Below, in pieces: positions 53,501 to 63,580 of a stretch of 64,000 nucleotides of DNA. The notes under the pieces are model-generated. The model was not told the DNA's origin. It saw only the letters and a list, made by a program, of their open reading frames with translations, and searched no databases. The stretch covers positions 122,102 through 186,101 of the forward strand of contig JAMFSK010000137.1 of NCBI GenBank assembly GCA_026225235.1, read 5' to 3'. Position numbers and translations under genes: made by a program. The DNA is from Burkholderiales bacterium (GTDB lineage: Bacteria; Pseudomonadota; Gammaproteobacteria; Burkholderiales; Burkholderiaceae). The number at the start of each line of letters is the position of its first letter. Positions within the stretch are counted from its first letter, which is position 1.

Positions 53501-54151
53501 GTGGTGGAAATTTTTGGAATCAGGCCGCTTCTCGCTGGAGCGGTCACGACTCTCGGGCTTGCCGTACTTTCGATCGCGGTCGGATTGGTACTCGGGCTGG
53601 CGCTCGGAATTCTTCGCTGGCTCAAGACGCCCGGCCTCGGTCGCATCCTTGCGCTCTATATCAGCGTCGTACGGGCGACGCCGCTGCTGACGCTGGCGTT
53701 GGTGATTTTCTTTCTGGTTCCAGCCGCCACCGGCTATGACATGCCGGCTACGCTAGCGGCGGTCATAGCAATGTCCGTCAACACGTCGGCTTTCAATTGC
53801 GAAATCTGGCGCGCCGGGTTGGAGAATTTCCCGCGTGAGCAACTTGAGGCTGCACGCGCAGCCGGCATGCGTCGTGGCCTGCTCTTGCGTCGCATCGTGT
53901 TGCCGCAGGTCGGACGCAGTAACTTGCCGCCGCTCGTCAATGAGATGACCGTACTGATCAAGAACAGCCCCGCAATTTCGGTGATCGGCATTGTCGACCT
54001 GACACGCGCAGCGGTCCGTATCGGCGCGGACACCTATCGCCCTCTGCCTCCCCTCGTCGGAGCGCTACTGATCTACATCCTCATCGTGTTCGCCCTGTTG
54101 AGGCTGCAAAAACATCTTGAGCAGAAGTCCGCCGTGAGCCATGGCAGATGA
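53501..54151 (+). CDS. Polar amino acid-type ABC permease 1
   Basis: A 216-residue permease (HisM/GlnP family, about five helices) with the coupling motif EAARAAGMRRGLLLRRIVLPQ. GTG start 6 bases after the binding-protein stop. It pairs with the permease encoded next (ATGA overlap). Confidence 0.9.
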   Translation: MVEIFGIRPLLAGAVTTLGLAVLSIAVGLVLGLALGILRWLKTPGLGRILALYISVVRATPLLTLALVIFFLVPAATGYDMPATLAAVIAMSVNTSAFNCEIWRAGLENFPREQLEAARAAGMRRGLLLRRIVLPQVGRSNLPPLVNEMTVLIKNSPAISVIGIVDLTRAAVRIGADTYRPLPPLVGALLIYILIVFALLRLQKHLEQKSAVSHGR

Positions 54152-54804
54152 CACACGACCTCACCGTTATCTGGGCACACAGAAATGAACTGCTTCTCGG
54201 CGTGGCTACGACGGCCGTGCTTTCCATGCTCGCCGGAGTGTGTTCGCTTGTAACCGGTTCGCTGCTCGCCATCTTATTGATGTCGAAGCGGCGTACCGCC
54301 GCCAGGGCGGCACGTTGTTTCGTCGACCTGATGCGTTGCACGCCCTTCCTGCTACTGGTCTATCTGATCTATTACGGGCTGCCTTCCTTCGGTATCCGGC
54401 TCGACAACATATCGGCAGGGTTTTTCGCGCTGCTGCTCTATAACACCGCTTATGTCGCGGAGATACTGCGCTCGGGCTGGGCAAACCGCCCTCACGAGGA
54501 GATCGAGGCAAGCCACGCGTTCGGCTTTCACGGCTTCCTGCTGGTCCGAAGATTGATCTTGCCGCCCGTGTTCTACTCGACAGCGCCTATGCTGGGCAAT
54601 CAGTTCATCCAGGTCGTCAAGGACAGTTCCTTCCTCACGATTATTGCAGTGCCCGAACTGACCTATGCAGCAAACAATATTCAGTCAAACTACTATATTC
54701 CCTTCGCGGCATTTATCGCGGCAGTAGTGCTTTACTGGCTATTGTGTTCGACGATCGAATTCGTCGTATCGGCAGTGCGCCGCGTCTCGGAGCAATACCA
54801 ATGA
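54148..54804 (+). CDS. Polar amino acid-type ABC permease 2
   Basis: A 218-residue permease of the same family (YYGLPSFGIRLD, EIEASHAFGFHGFLLVRRLILPP coupling motif). Its ATG overlaps the preceding TGA and its TGA overlaps the ATG of the ATPase gene, so it is fully coupled in the cluster. Confidence 0.92.
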   Translation: MTHDLTVIWAHRNELLLGVATTAVLSMLAGVCSLVTGSLLAILLMSKRRTAARAARCFVDLMRCTPFLLLVYLIYYGLPSFGIRLDNISAGFFALLLYNTAYVAEILRSGWANRPHEEIEASHAFGFHGFLLVRRLILPPVFYSTAPMLGNQFIQVVKDSSFLTIIAVPELTYAANNIQSNYYIPFAAFIAAVVLYWLLCSTIEFVVSAVRRVSEQYQ

Positions 54805-55655
54805 GCCTTTCAGCGCAGGCGGTTTCCGCGATGCGCCCAATTGCAGCGGTTGCAACGGAGACCGTACTCGAGCTCGCCGGCCTCACCAAACGGTTTAACG
54901 GGCACACGGTCCTTGATTCCATCAATCTGAACGTGACGGCCGGTGAGACCGTTTGTCTGCTGGGTCCATCGGGGTCGGGAAAATCGACGCTTCTGCGCTG
55001 TATAAATTGGCTCGAAGCACCCGACGAAGGTTCGGTACGACTGCTTGGCCAACGGGTCGGCGTGCGCGAAGACGGACGCAAGATGTCGGATCGAGAACTT
55101 GCGTCGCTACGCACGCAAATCGGCATGGTGTTTCAGCATTTCGCGCTATGGCCTCACCTGACCGTGCTGCAGAACATCATGGAAGCGCCTATCCACGTGC
55201 AGCGCAGGCCCCGCGCGGAAGTGCGTGAGGAGGCCGAGGCACTGCTTGAGCTGGTCGGCCTGGTTGACAAACGCGATGCGTATCCCGCGCGACTGTCCGG
55301 CGGTCAGCGCCAGCGCGTCGGCATTGCCCGTGCGCTGGCTGGTCGACCACCACTCTTGCTGTTGGACGAACCGACGAGCGCGCTCGATCCCGAGCGGGTC
55401 GACGGGATCTTGCAAATCATGCAGGACCTCTCGCAGCGCGGCATGACTATGCTGGTGGTGACGCACGAGATGAGTTTCGCGCGCCGCAGCGCGAATCGCG
55501 TCGTATTTATGGACAACGGAAAGATCGTCGAGACGGGCGAGCCGAGCGCTTTTTTCTCGAATCCGCAAACCGAGCGCGCGCGCAGCTTTCTGACCAACTA
55601 TAGGACACGACGTCCAGCCCACCATGAGCAGCCTGAAATCATCGATCCCTCCTGA
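54801..55655 (+). CDS. Polar amino acid-type ABC ATP-binding protein
   Basis: A 284-residue ABC ATPase: GPSGSGKST (Walker A), GMVFQHFALWPHLTVLQN (Q-loop), LSGGQRQRVGIARAL (signature), LLLDEPTSALDPE (Walker B). Typical of HisP/GlnQ. ATG at 54801 overlaps the preceding stop; an in-frame start at 54744 lies inside the permease gene. It overlaps the start of the DUF1116 gene by 32 bases. Confidence 0.93.
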   Translation: MSLSAQAVSAMRPIAAVATETVLELAGLTKRFNGHTVLDSINLNVTAGETVCLLGPSGSGKSTLLRCINWLEAPDEGSVRLLGQRVGVREDGRKMSDRELASLRTQIGMVFQHFALWPHLTVLQNIMEAPIHVQRRPRAEVREEAEALLELVGLVDKRDAYPARLSGGQRQRVGIARALAGRPPLLLLDEPTSALDPERVDGILQIMQDLSQRGMTMLVVTHEMSFARRSANRVVFMDNGKIVETGEPSAFFSNPQTERARSFLTNYRTRRPAHHEQPEIIDPS

Positions 55656-56853
55656 GACAAGTGTCGAAGCCAACCGCCTTGCCGTCGAGCGGATTGCCGC
55701 AACCGAGCCTGTGCTCGTCGGATGCGAACGCGCGGCGCACGCGCTAGGCCTGGCCGATGGTGAGCTTGGGCACGCAGGCCCGCCGTTCTCCAGCACCGAA
55801 GAGATTCCCGCGCCAGTGCTCAATGCGCTGATCGGGGCCGTACTTCACGAACGGTGGGCGAGCACACGAGAGGCCGCACGCAGCCTGATCGAGCGCGGCG
55901 AGATCCGGCTGCGGCCGAATCACGACCTCGGCACGGTATCCCCGATGACCGGCGTCGTACGACCGGGCCAGATAGTGATGCGGATAGAGAACCGCGCTGG
56001 CGAAGGCGTCACGTATGCGACGCTTGCGGAGGCGGGACGCCTCGTATTGCGCTTCGGCTTCTACGACGAAAAGGTTGCGGCCGGCCTTGACCATCTAGAT
56101 CGTGTTATCGGCCCCGCCATCGAAGACACGCTACCTAAGGGCGGCTTGCCGCTGCTGCCGTTGATCGCCGACGGTGTAGCGTTGGGCGACGACGTCCATC
56201 AGCGCAATCTCGGTGGTATGTACGGATTCGTGCGGCACCTCGCGGAACTCGAGAATCCGGTCCGCGCGTGGCTGCTCGACAATCCCCAGCATTTTCTGAA
56301 TTACGCGATGGCTGCAGCGAAGCTCGCGCTAGATCAAGCGCGGGGTATCGTGGGTTCAAGCATCGTTACCGCTATTGCGCGCAATGGCTCTACATGCGGA
56401 GTGCGCATCGCGGGCGGCGGCTCGCGATGGTTCACAGCGCCTGCGAGCGTACCGGACGGCAGCTTCTTCGCACCCCACTCACGAGCCAACGCACAAGCGG
56501 ACCTCGGCGACAGCGCAATCATGGAAGCCTATGGCCTGGGTGGTGCGATCGCTCACTGTGCACCCGAGCTTGCGCGAACAATGCGGCAGGACTGGACGGC
56601 AGCGAGCGCGGCGGGTTCACGCATGCGTTCGCTTTTCAACCTTTCACATCCGGTTATCGTTCCAGTACTGGCGGGTCCTGACGGCGTTGGCTTAGGGCTA
56701 GATGCACGCAGGGTCGTCGCTGCCGGCGAGCCGGTTCGCATCCATACCGGCATCGCCCATCGCGACGGCACGACCGGCTGGATCGGCATCGGCGTGGCAA
56801 CGGCGCCCGTGGCATGCTTCGAGGCCGCGGTTAAGGTGCTGGATGTTCCTTGA
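55624..56853 (+). CDS. DUF1116 protein (AllG/YlbE-like)
   Basis: A 409-residue protein matching DUF1116: VGCERAAHALGLADGE at the N-terminus, NHDLGTVSPMTGVV, GDDVHQRNLGG, then GNSTCGVR-like NGSTCGVRIAGG near residue 260. E. coli YlbE/AllG belongs to this family; with AllF and AllH it forms oxamate carbamoyltransferase of allantoin degradation. No AllF or AllH genes are here. Coupled by a 32-base overlap to an amino acid-type importer, so it may act on the imported compound. Confidence 0.8.
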   Translation: MSSLKSSIPPETSVEANRLAVERIAATEPVLVGCERAAHALGLADGELGHAGPPFSSTEEIPAPVLNALIGAVLHERWASTREAARSLIERGEIRLRPNHDLGTVSPMTGVVRPGQIVMRIENRAGEGVTYATLAEAGRLVLRFGFYDEKVAAGLDHLDRVIGPAIEDTLPKGGLPLLPLIADGVALGDDVHQRNLGGMYGFVRHLAELENPVRAWLLDNPQHFLNYAMAAAKLALDQARGIVGSSIVTAIARNGSTCGVRIAGGGSRWFTAPASVPDGSFFAPHSRANAQADLGDSAIMEAYGLGGAIAHCAPELARTMRQDWTAASAAGSRMRSLFNLSHPVIVPVLAGPDGVGLGLDARRVVAAGEPVRIHTGIAHRDGTTGWIGIGVATAPVACFEAAVKVLDVP

Positions 56854-57027
56854 ACGAACCACGGATAGGGTCACCGTGCACAAGCGCTCCGATCGCTGCG
56901 TATCGCCGCCGTCCGCAATGAGCTTATGCACGCCCCTTTGGTCATCCAGCTCAGCCTGCACTTCGCAGCGCTCAACGCTAGTCAGCCCATCTATCAGGCA
57001 ATTTTCAACTTTTAGGAAAGCCTCGAA

Positions 57028-57441
57028 ATGTCCGAGCAGAAGATACATTACGTAGTTCCGGATGCCAGTCCCCCTCCTCCTTCCTCGCTCTATTCTCACG
57101 CCGTCGAAGCGGCGGGCTGGCTTTACGTGACCGGTCAGCTTCCAAGTGATCCCGATATGCCAGACGCTGACTTGCCGTCCGGCATCGAAGCCCAGGCCGA
57201 ACTCTGTTTCAAGAACCTGACGCGGATTCTCAAGCACACGGGCTATCGCTATGAAGACACCGTGTTCGTGCGAATTTATCTTACCGAGTTCGACCGCGAC
57301 TTTGCAGCGTTCAACACGGTCTACGCCCGACACTTCCGTCAAGACGGTCCTCAGTTGCCTTCGCGCACAACGATTGGTGTCGCGAAACTCGGTCGAGGTG
57401 CTCTCGTGGAAATCGATCTGGTCGCTTACGGGAAACGTTAG
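57028..57441 (+). CDS. RidA family protein
   Basis: A 137-residue protein with the RidA pattern: YSHAVEAAGWLYVTGQLP, NLTRILKHTGYRYEDTVFVRIYLTEF, and PSRTTIGVAKLGRGALVEIDLVAYG, including the arginine needed for imine hydrolysis (Arg in SRTT). RidA proteins hydrolyse reactive enamines/imines from amino acid metabolism. It follows the DUF1116 gene by 174 bases and may belong to the same pathway. Confidence 0.9.
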   Translation: MSEQKIHYVVPDASPPPPSSLYSHAVEAAGWLYVTGQLPSDPDMPDADLPSGIEAQAELCFKNLTRILKHTGYRYEDTVFVRIYLTEFDRDFAAFNTVYARHFRQDGPQLPSRTTIGVAKLGRGALVEIDLVAYGKR

Positions 57442-57732
57442 ACCCGATAGGCTCATTTCGACGCATTCGTGACGTTTGTTTTGTATTTTCGGAGTAATAA
57501 GCGAATAAATTGGCGGTTTTTCATCTGAAACGCACAATCCCCTGTTTAGATCGCGGTCAAAAATGACGCAACGCAGCATTCATGCCTTCATTGTTCGGCT
57601 CACTTGGATTATCAATTCCCGATATCAGTCTTTTTGTTCGATAGCTTAGGGTTTACATTAGCAACTAACGACGGAGCGCATTGCTAAACGCGAACCGGCA
57701 TTCGATACAAACCATTGACTGGAGTGACTATC

Positions 57733-57999
57733 ATGAAGCGCACCCTTATTTCTGCTCTGCTGGCCCTCGTTGGAATTTCCGCCATTCCCGCTTTCGCACA
57801 GAGCAGCGGAACCGGTCTGACCCGTGCCGAAGTGAAGGCTCAACTGGTGGTCGCCGAAGAGTCAGGCCGCCTCCCGGAACAGACGCCGCGCAATAGTTTC
57901 CCGGCGACGCAAGCTGCAACCCCGCACACGTACGCTGTCGCTCCGCATCACACCGCAAACACGGCGGTTGCGAACAATACGTCGCCGCGTACAGAGTGA
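57733..57999 (+). CDS. DUF4148 exported protein (second)
   Basis: An 88-residue protein with signal peptide MKRTLISALLALVGISAIPAFA-type and DUF4148 signature (GLTRAEVKAQLVVAEESGRLP). C-terminus is rich in His/Thr/Ala. The ATG at 57733 follows CTGGAGTGACT. Single gene, preceded by about 290 bases of AT-richer sequence with no gene. Function unknown; compare 6307-6627. Confidence 0.85.
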   Translation: MKRTLISALLALVGISAIPAFAQSSGTGLTRAEVKAQLVVAEESGRLPEQTPRNSFPATQAATPHTYAVAPHHTANTAVANNTSPRTE

Positions 58000-58082
58000 G
58001 ATGTCCATGAAGAGCGCGTTGGATTCGGTGACTAGCACGGCAGTCGTGCATTCACCGAAACCAGCGTCTCTCTGCGTCGGTA

Positions 58083-59684
58083 TCAACGCCTGAGCAAAAA
58101 TTCTGCACCCCGCTCACCAATGACGACGCAAGGGGCCATGGTATTGCCGCTCGTGACCCGCGGAAGAATCGACGCGTCGACCACACGCAAACGGTCGACG
58201 CCATAAACCTTCAGCTTGCTATCCACTACCGATAGCGGATCACCGCCCATATTGGCCGTGCCACTTTGATGCCAGAAGGTAGTCAGTCCGTTGCGAACGT
58301 ACTGGGCGAGGTCGGTAGGATCGAATGAAGACGGCGCGATCTGATTGCCACACAAACCCGCCAGTGCAGAAGCGCTGCCCATCTCGCGCGCGAAACGCAG
58401 TCCGCTCATCAAGTCAGCCAGATCCTGAGGGTCGGCCAGATAGTTTGCGTCAATCTTCACGGGGTCGTCCGCTCTGGCGCCAGTGAGATGGATACTGCCC
58501 CGACTTTGCGGTCGCATTCCGCTCACTTGCGTCCAACAATGACTGGGCAAATCGGAGCGCAGCGCGTTCTCAGGCGTCAGATACGCACCGGAGATCGCAT
58601 AGGTATAGAAATTCGGGCCGTCCAGCTCCGGACGACTCTTCCAGAAACACGCTGTCTGACTTCGCGGCGCACTCCCCAGCACTTCACCCTCGCTGGCCCA
58701 GACTGAGGCAATGGACACGTGATCGTGCAAATTGCGTCCCACACCCTCCAGGATCTGCAAGGCAGGGATACCGGCATGCTTCAGTTCGGCCTCGGGCCCA
58801 ATGCCAGATTGCATCAACACCTTGGGCGTGTGGATGGCCCCAAGCGAAAGAACAACTTCGCGAGTCGCTTCGGCCTTCAGCTCCTTGCCCTGATAGTGGA
58901 ACTCGACCGCCGTCGCACGTCGACCGTCGAACACAACGCGCGTGACATGCGCTGCGGTCAGCACCGTCAGATTTGGCTGCGCCATCAGCGGGTGGACGTA
59001 GGAGCGGAAAATCGACTGACGTTTGCCACTGCACACCGTTTCGTCGACGAGAGCACATCCGCCCTCCGCTTCCATCATGCGGCCGTTCGCGTTGGGAAAG
59101 CGGGCGAGTCCGACCGATTGCGCAGCGGCCAGCAAACGCCCTGAAAAGGGCGCTGGCTGCTGCGCTGGCTGGACGTGCACCCTTCCGCGCGTACCTCGAT
59201 AGTCAGGGTCCGGATCACCCGCCCAGTTCTCGATACGACTGCGGTAAAGCTCGAGCACCGCGGAATAACTCCACGCCTCGTCGCCCGCTTCAGCGGCATA
59301 CAAGTCCCAATCAGCCTGATGTCCCCGTGACCATGTCGACACGTTGATGCTGGAACCGCCGCCAAGTACCTTGCCCATTGAATAAAAAAGCGCGCGATGG
59401 TTAAGCTCGGGATTGGCTTCGGCGACGAAGCCCCAATCCATCTCGCCACCTAGTGTCATCGGCCACTGGTTCGGATCCTGTACGAGTTCGGTCTCATCGT
59501 GACCGCCTGCTTCGATCAGCAGAATCCGCAGCTTGGGGTCGGCTGCAAGCCTGGCAGCCACCACACACCCCGAAGTACCCGCCCCACATACGATGAAATC
59601 GAAGGGGAGATCGATTCGAGCCGCAAGCTCGCTCTGATTGAGCCGAATTTGCTCGGCGAATTTTTCATCTGTGACCGGAATCAT
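58083..59684 (-). CDS. GMC family FAD-dependent oxidoreductase (choline dehydrogenase-like)
   Basis: A 533-residue flavoenzyme: N-terminal FDFIVCGAGTSGCVVAARL and LLIEAGG (FAD binding), SMGKVLGGGSSINVSTWSRGH (GMC signature 1), SLGAIHTPKVLMQSGIG (signature 2), and C-terminal FWHQSGTANMGG with the active-site His and SGNTMAPCVVIGERGA with the second residue. It oxidises an alcohol. Start 59684 chosen for spacing. It is divergent from an AraC regulator, its likely controller. Confidence 0.92.
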   Translation of the reverse strand: MIPVTDEKFAEQIRLNQSELAARIDLPFDFIVCGAGTSGCVVAARLAADPKLRILLIEAGGHDETELVQDPNQWPMTLGGEMDWGFVAEANPELNHRALFYSMGKVLGGGSSINVSTWSRGHQADWDLYAAEAGDEAWSYSAVLELYRSRIENWAGDPDPDYRGTRGRVHVQPAQQPAPFSGRLLAAAQSVGLARFPNANGRMMEAEGGCALVDETVCSGKRQSIFRSYVHPLMAQPNLTVLTAAHVTRVVFDGRRATAVEFHYQGKELKAEATREVVLSLGAIHTPKVLMQSGIGPEAELKHAGIPALQILEGVGRNLHDHVSIASVWASEGEVLGSAPRSQTACFWKSRPELDGPNFYTYAISGAYLTPENALRSDLPSHCWTQVSGMRPQSRGSIHLTGARADDPVKIDANYLADPQDLADLMSGLRFAREMGSASALAGLCGNQIAPSSFDPTDLAQYVRNGLTTFWHQSGTANMGGDPLSVVDSKLKVYGVDRLRVVDASILPRVTSGNTMAPCVVIGERGAEFLLRR

Positions 59685-59943
59685 GCTGATTCCCAAAGTT
59701 TGACCGTTTCCACGCGTCGAAGACGACCCGAGTGAGGGCCAAGGCTACTATCGGGAAAAAGGGCCACCTTGCCTCGCCGCAGCAGAGTGATTGACTGAAA
59801 CGCGCGTTGTCGTTCCGTCACGACGTGCGGCTTGCGCGTCCCACCGACTCGACCGGGCTTCGGATCAAAAATGGGGGCGCCAGCGCGATATTGAGGAAGC
59901 ACCCATAATCCGGGTCTGCTGGAGAGTTGCTTAGGAGAGGAAT

Positions 59944-60909
59944 ATGAAAAACCGCGCTGTTCTGAGCGAGTGGTGCGGCCACGCATTAGACCGGTCCAAC
60001 TGGATCGATAACATGTATGAACACGGCCTGGAGTGCCGCTTCGATGCGGCACCGGTGGACGGCAGTGCTGCGGTGGTGGACTGGCATTCCGCAGGAGAGC
60101 TATGCATTGGAAAAGCGGAGCTCGCTTCAGTTCGCTTGTCCCCTGCACCCAGTCGCTCGGCACAACTGGGTGAGCATGTTTTTCTGAAAGTGGTCGAAAG
60201 CGGGTCGCTGGTCGTCGAACAACACAAGCAGATGCTCCGCTTCAACGCAGGGAGCATGTTGCTGATCGACCCGTCGTACGGTTTCAAGGATTACTACGGC
60301 GATTTGACGAAAGTCGCGCTCCTGCGCATGCCTCGTAGCGCGTTGAAAGATCGTGGACTGCGCTACAGCTTTGCTGAACCACATGTCGCCAATCCGATGT
60401 CGGACGACGTGAAGGCGGTGCGTGAAATGATGTTTCGCACCGCCCAGCAGTCGGGCGCGACCAGTGAGCCGCTGCGGGAACGATTCGGTCAGCAATGCCT
60501 CGACCTGTTGGACGTGATTTTGGATAACCCGCGCGAATCTGCGCGTGGACGCACCGATGCCGCCATCGTGCTGCGTACCAAACAAGTCGTGATGCGCCTT
60601 TTGGCCGACTCCGACCTCACGGTGAGCAGGATCGCCGACGAACTCAACATGTCCGCAAGCGCCCTGACGCGGGCATTGAAAGCGGCTGGCGTGTCGCCGC
60701 TGCGCTATGCATGGTCGCTCAGGCTGGAGCAGGCGGCCCGCCTGCTCCGGGGCACGGCAAAAGACAAGGTCCGCGCCAAAGAAGTGGCTTACCGCTGCGG
60801 CTTCTCCGACGCCGCGCATTTCAGCCGAGCGTTCAAGGCCCGGCATGGAATGTCGCCGAGTGAATTTGCCTCAGAGCAGGCATCGGTTTCGAGTCAGAAG
60901 GACAACTAG
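59944..60909 (+). CDS. AraC-family regulator
   Basis: A 321-residue protein, ATG behind AGGAGAGGAAT. The N-terminal 200 residues resemble the AraC-binding-like ligand domain of the FeaR/AraC group; the C-terminal 100 contain two helix-turn-helix units (TVSRIADELNMSASALTRAL; RAKEVAYRCGFSDAAHFSRAF). It is divergent from the GMC oxidoreductase gene; control of it and of the MFS gene is inferred. Confidence 0.92.
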   Translation: MKNRAVLSEWCGHALDRSNWIDNMYEHGLECRFDAAPVDGSAAVVDWHSAGELCIGKAELASVRLSPAPSRSAQLGEHVFLKVVESGSLVVEQHKQMLRFNAGSMLLIDPSYGFKDYYGDLTKVALLRMPRSALKDRGLRYSFAEPHVANPMSDDVKAVREMMFRTAQQSGATSEPLRERFGQQCLDLLDVILDNPRESARGRTDAAIVLRTKQVVMRLLADSDLTVSRIADELNMSASALTRALKAAGVSPLRYAWSLRLEQAARLLRGTAKDKVRAKEVAYRCGFSDAAHFSRAFKARHGMSPSEFASEQASVSSQKDN

Positions 60910-61132
60910 CCGGCCCGGTATGTGGGAAGCGACGACTGCCCTACAGGCCTGCAATGACCAACACGGACGCGTTAGTTTCGGGTCCAGGCCTTGGATCTTG
61001 CTGCGATGCGCTGCCTCGAAGGCGTCCGAACGACTCAGGCCGCCGCTTGGCAGGAATTGAAGGTTTTTCGTCGTCTTTCATCGCGCCCGGCAATGTAGCG
61101 TTGAGGTCTTGAGATGCCTTAGCGGAGCACAC

Positions 61133-62365
61133 ATGCGGATTTCCTGGCGCGGCGCCTTCGGCCTCGGTCGTAATGCAGGTTTACTGGCCGTATGCCAGGG
61201 TCTATTCACCTGCGCGATTTCCGTCGATCTCACGCTCACTGGGCTGACTGGCTACCAACTTGCGCCGCAGAAGTCCCTCGCCACGCTGCCGTTTGCCCTC
61301 ATCACCGTCGCTGGCATGGTCACCACCTGGTTCGCTGCGCAGCTGATACAGCGCATTGGGCGTCGTGCCGCTTTCACCCTTGGCGCAAGCATTGGCGGTA
61401 TTGGCGGGCTGATCTCGGTAAGTGCCGTCTGGCACGGTCAGTTCTGGACGTTTTGCCTGGGCACCTCTGCCGTCGGAGTATTCCAGGCCTTCGCCCAGTA
61501 CTACCGCCTGGCTGCCGCCGATGCTGTAAGTTCGGAGGATAAGGGCCGCGCGGTCTCTATGGTTCTTACCGGAGGGGTCGTGGCGGCCATCCTGGGGCCG
61601 GCATTGGCGGCCTGGAGCAAGGACCTGTTCGCAGCCGTGCTTTTCGCTGGAGCCTACCTGATGGTGGCGTTGTTAGGCTTCGCCTCCGCTCTGGTGATCT
61701 GGGGCTTTTATCGAGACGGTGAATCGAGCGCAGCCCAAACAACTGCCAGTGGGGGAGCACCGAGTCGGCCTCTTGGTGTGATCGCGCGGCAGCCTATTTT
61801 CATCGCCTCTCTTGCCAATAATGTGGTCGGCTCGATTTCAATGATGTTCGTCATGACCGCTGCGCCTCTTGCGGCCGTGGCATGCGGGCATAGCATCAAT
61901 GACGGCGCCAACATCATCCAATGGCACCTAGTCGGCATGTATGCGCCTTCGCTCTTCGCCGGTACCCTGATCAAGCGCTTCGGTCTCGTACGCATGCTCG
62001 TGGCCGGGATGGCATTGAACCTCATTGCTATCCAGATCGCGATGGGTTCCACCTCGCTCGTCTCCTTTTATGCTTCGCTCTGCGCGCTCGGCATAGGGTG
62101 GAACTTCATGTTCGTCGGCGGCACTACCCTTCTCTCCCGTTCCTACCATCCGTCGGAGCGCGCCCGCACTCAAGGGCTCGCCGAGTTGCTGCGCTATGCG
62201 GCCACCGCGCTTGCGACACTCGCTGCTGGCCCAGCGCTGGCCGGGCTCGGATGGTCAGCGGTCAATGGCCTTATGATCCCGGTGGTCGTCCTGTGCGCGG
62301 CGATGACGGGATGGTGGATCTTTGACCAGCGCCGCCACGCATCCGCTCTTCCTGCCGCCGAATAA
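61133..62365 (+). CDS. MFS transporter
   Basis: A 410-residue protein with about 12 hydrophobic helices and the intracellular loop IQRIGRRAAFTLGA resembling the MFS A-motif. A QAFAQYYRLAAADAV helix is typical of the family. The ATG at 61133 follows GCGGAGC. It is 3 bases before a GlxA-type regulator gene, so the two form an operon. Confidence 0.9.
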   Translation: MRISWRGAFGLGRNAGLLAVCQGLFTCAISVDLTLTGLTGYQLAPQKSLATLPFALITVAGMVTTWFAAQLIQRIGRRAAFTLGASIGGIGGLISVSAVWHGQFWTFCLGTSAVGVFQAFAQYYRLAAADAVSSEDKGRAVSMVLTGGVVAAILGPALAAWSKDLFAAVLFAGAYLMVALLGFASALVIWGFYRDGESSAAQTTASGGAPSRPLGVIARQPIFIASLANNVVGSISMMFVMTAAPLAAVACGHSINDGANIIQWHLVGMYAPSLFAGTLIKRFGLVRMLVAGMALNLIAIQIAMGSTSLVSFYASLCALGIGWNFMFVGGTTLLSRSYHPSERARTQGLAELLRYAATALATLAAGPALAGLGWSAVNGLMIPVVVLCAAMTGWWIFDQRRHASALPAAE

Positions 62366-62368
62366 GCC

Positions 62369-63349
62369 ATGCAGTCTCAGCATACCCGACGCGTCGTCAT
62401 GCTCAGCTACGACGAAGCCAATATGGTCGACGTTTCCGGCCCCCTGCAGGTGTTTGCCTCGAGCAATCGTGAGATGCCTGATAGCGCAGTGCCTTACGAA
62501 CTCCATCTGGCCTCTCCTGAGGGAGGCTTGGTGCGTTTCAGTGCTGGCCTGTCGATGCTCGCCGAGTCCCTCGATGCCGTCGACGCCCTGGGTGAGATCG
62601 ACACTTTAATTATTCCGGGTGGCAGCGTAGACCGTAAGCCTGTACTCGACCCAACATTGGTCGCTTGGGTGCAAAACCGCGCGCCGAGCATTCGCCGCGT
62701 CTGCTCGGTTTGCATCGGTGCGTTCGTTCTGGCCGCTACCGGATTAATCGATGGTCGCCGTGTGACCACACACTGGCGCTGGGCAACCAGCCTTGGCGAG
62801 AGGTTCCCCGCCGTCTACGTCGATGCCGACCCGATCTTCATCAACGATGGCCCTTTTTGGACCTCAGCAGGCGTCACCGCCGGCATGGACCTCGCGCTCG
62901 CTCTGGTTGAGTCGGATCTCGGTCATGAGGTCGCCATCGGCGTGGCGCGTGAGCTCGTGATGTTCCTGAAACGTCCGGGCAGCCAGTCTCAGTTCAGTGT
63001 GGCGCTTGCAGAACAAACACGTAGTTCAGGGCGTTTTTCCGAACTGCATGCCTGGATGGCCTCTCGTTTGGAGCAAGACCTGCAGGTCGAGCGACTCGCC
63101 GAGCACCTGGGCATGACACCACGCACCTTCGCGCGCAGCTACGTCGCCGAAGTCGGGCGCACCCCAGCAAAGACTGTCGAGCTTATGCGGTTGGAGGCCG
63201 CTTGCCGAGCGTTGGAAGAGACACGGCTGCCACTCAAGCGGATCGCGGCCAAATCCGGATTTGGGGAGGAGCAGAACCTGCGTCGCGTTTTTCTGCGTCA
63301 GATGAAGATTAGTCCTTCGCAGTATCGGGCGCGTTTTTCTGTACCTTAG
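62369..63349 (+). CDS. GlxA family transcriptional regulator
   Basis: A 326-residue protein: DJ-1/PfpI-like domain (YDEANMVDVSGPLQVF; cysteine in SVCIGAFVLAATGLIDG) and C-terminal AraC domain (LAEHLGMTPRTFARSYVAE; SGFGEEQNLRRVFLRQM). It starts 3 bases after the MFS stop, so is co-transcribed. It probably senses the MFS substrate or a related metabolite. A decayed copy of part of it lies at 63581-63702. Confidence 0.92.
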   Translation: MQSQHTRRVVMLSYDEANMVDVSGPLQVFASSNREMPDSAVPYELHLASPEGGLVRFSAGLSMLAESLDAVDALGEIDTLIIPGGSVDRKPVLDPTLVAWVQNRAPSIRRVCSVCIGAFVLAATGLIDGRRVTTHWRWATSLGERFPAVYVDADPIFINDGPFWTSAGVTAGMDLALALVESDLGHEVAIGVARELVMFLKRPGSQSQFSVALAEQTRSSGRFSELHAWMASRLEQDLQVERLAEHLGMTPRTFARSYVAEVGRTPAKTVELMRLEAACRALEETRLPLKRIAAKSGFGEEQNLRRVFLRQMKISPSQYRARFSVP

Positions 63350-63500
63350 GTCGGCGCTGGGTAACTTGCTTGGCATCGTTCAAACCTCCAAACAAGCAAT
63401 GGCGCGCCTCCCAGCCGGCTAGGAATGCCGACCCTCCACGGCACCGTTGGGAGACGGCCGTCGCGGACTAAGGCGACCGGTGTGCGCGAAGCGACTTGCT

Positions 63501-63532
63501 ATCGTTTGCTTCCTTATGATGAAGCAAACGAT
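63501..63532. repeat. Perfect 12-bp inverted repeat
   Basis: ATCGTTTGCTTC and GAAGCAAACGAT flank an 8-base loop, 150 bases downstream of the GlxA-type gene. No U-tract follows. It may end the MFS-GlxA transcript or be a binding site. Confidence 0.5.
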
Positions 63533-63580
63533 TTCATTCTGCTTCACTATGCCGACGCAATGCTCGGCAATTTGCTTCCC

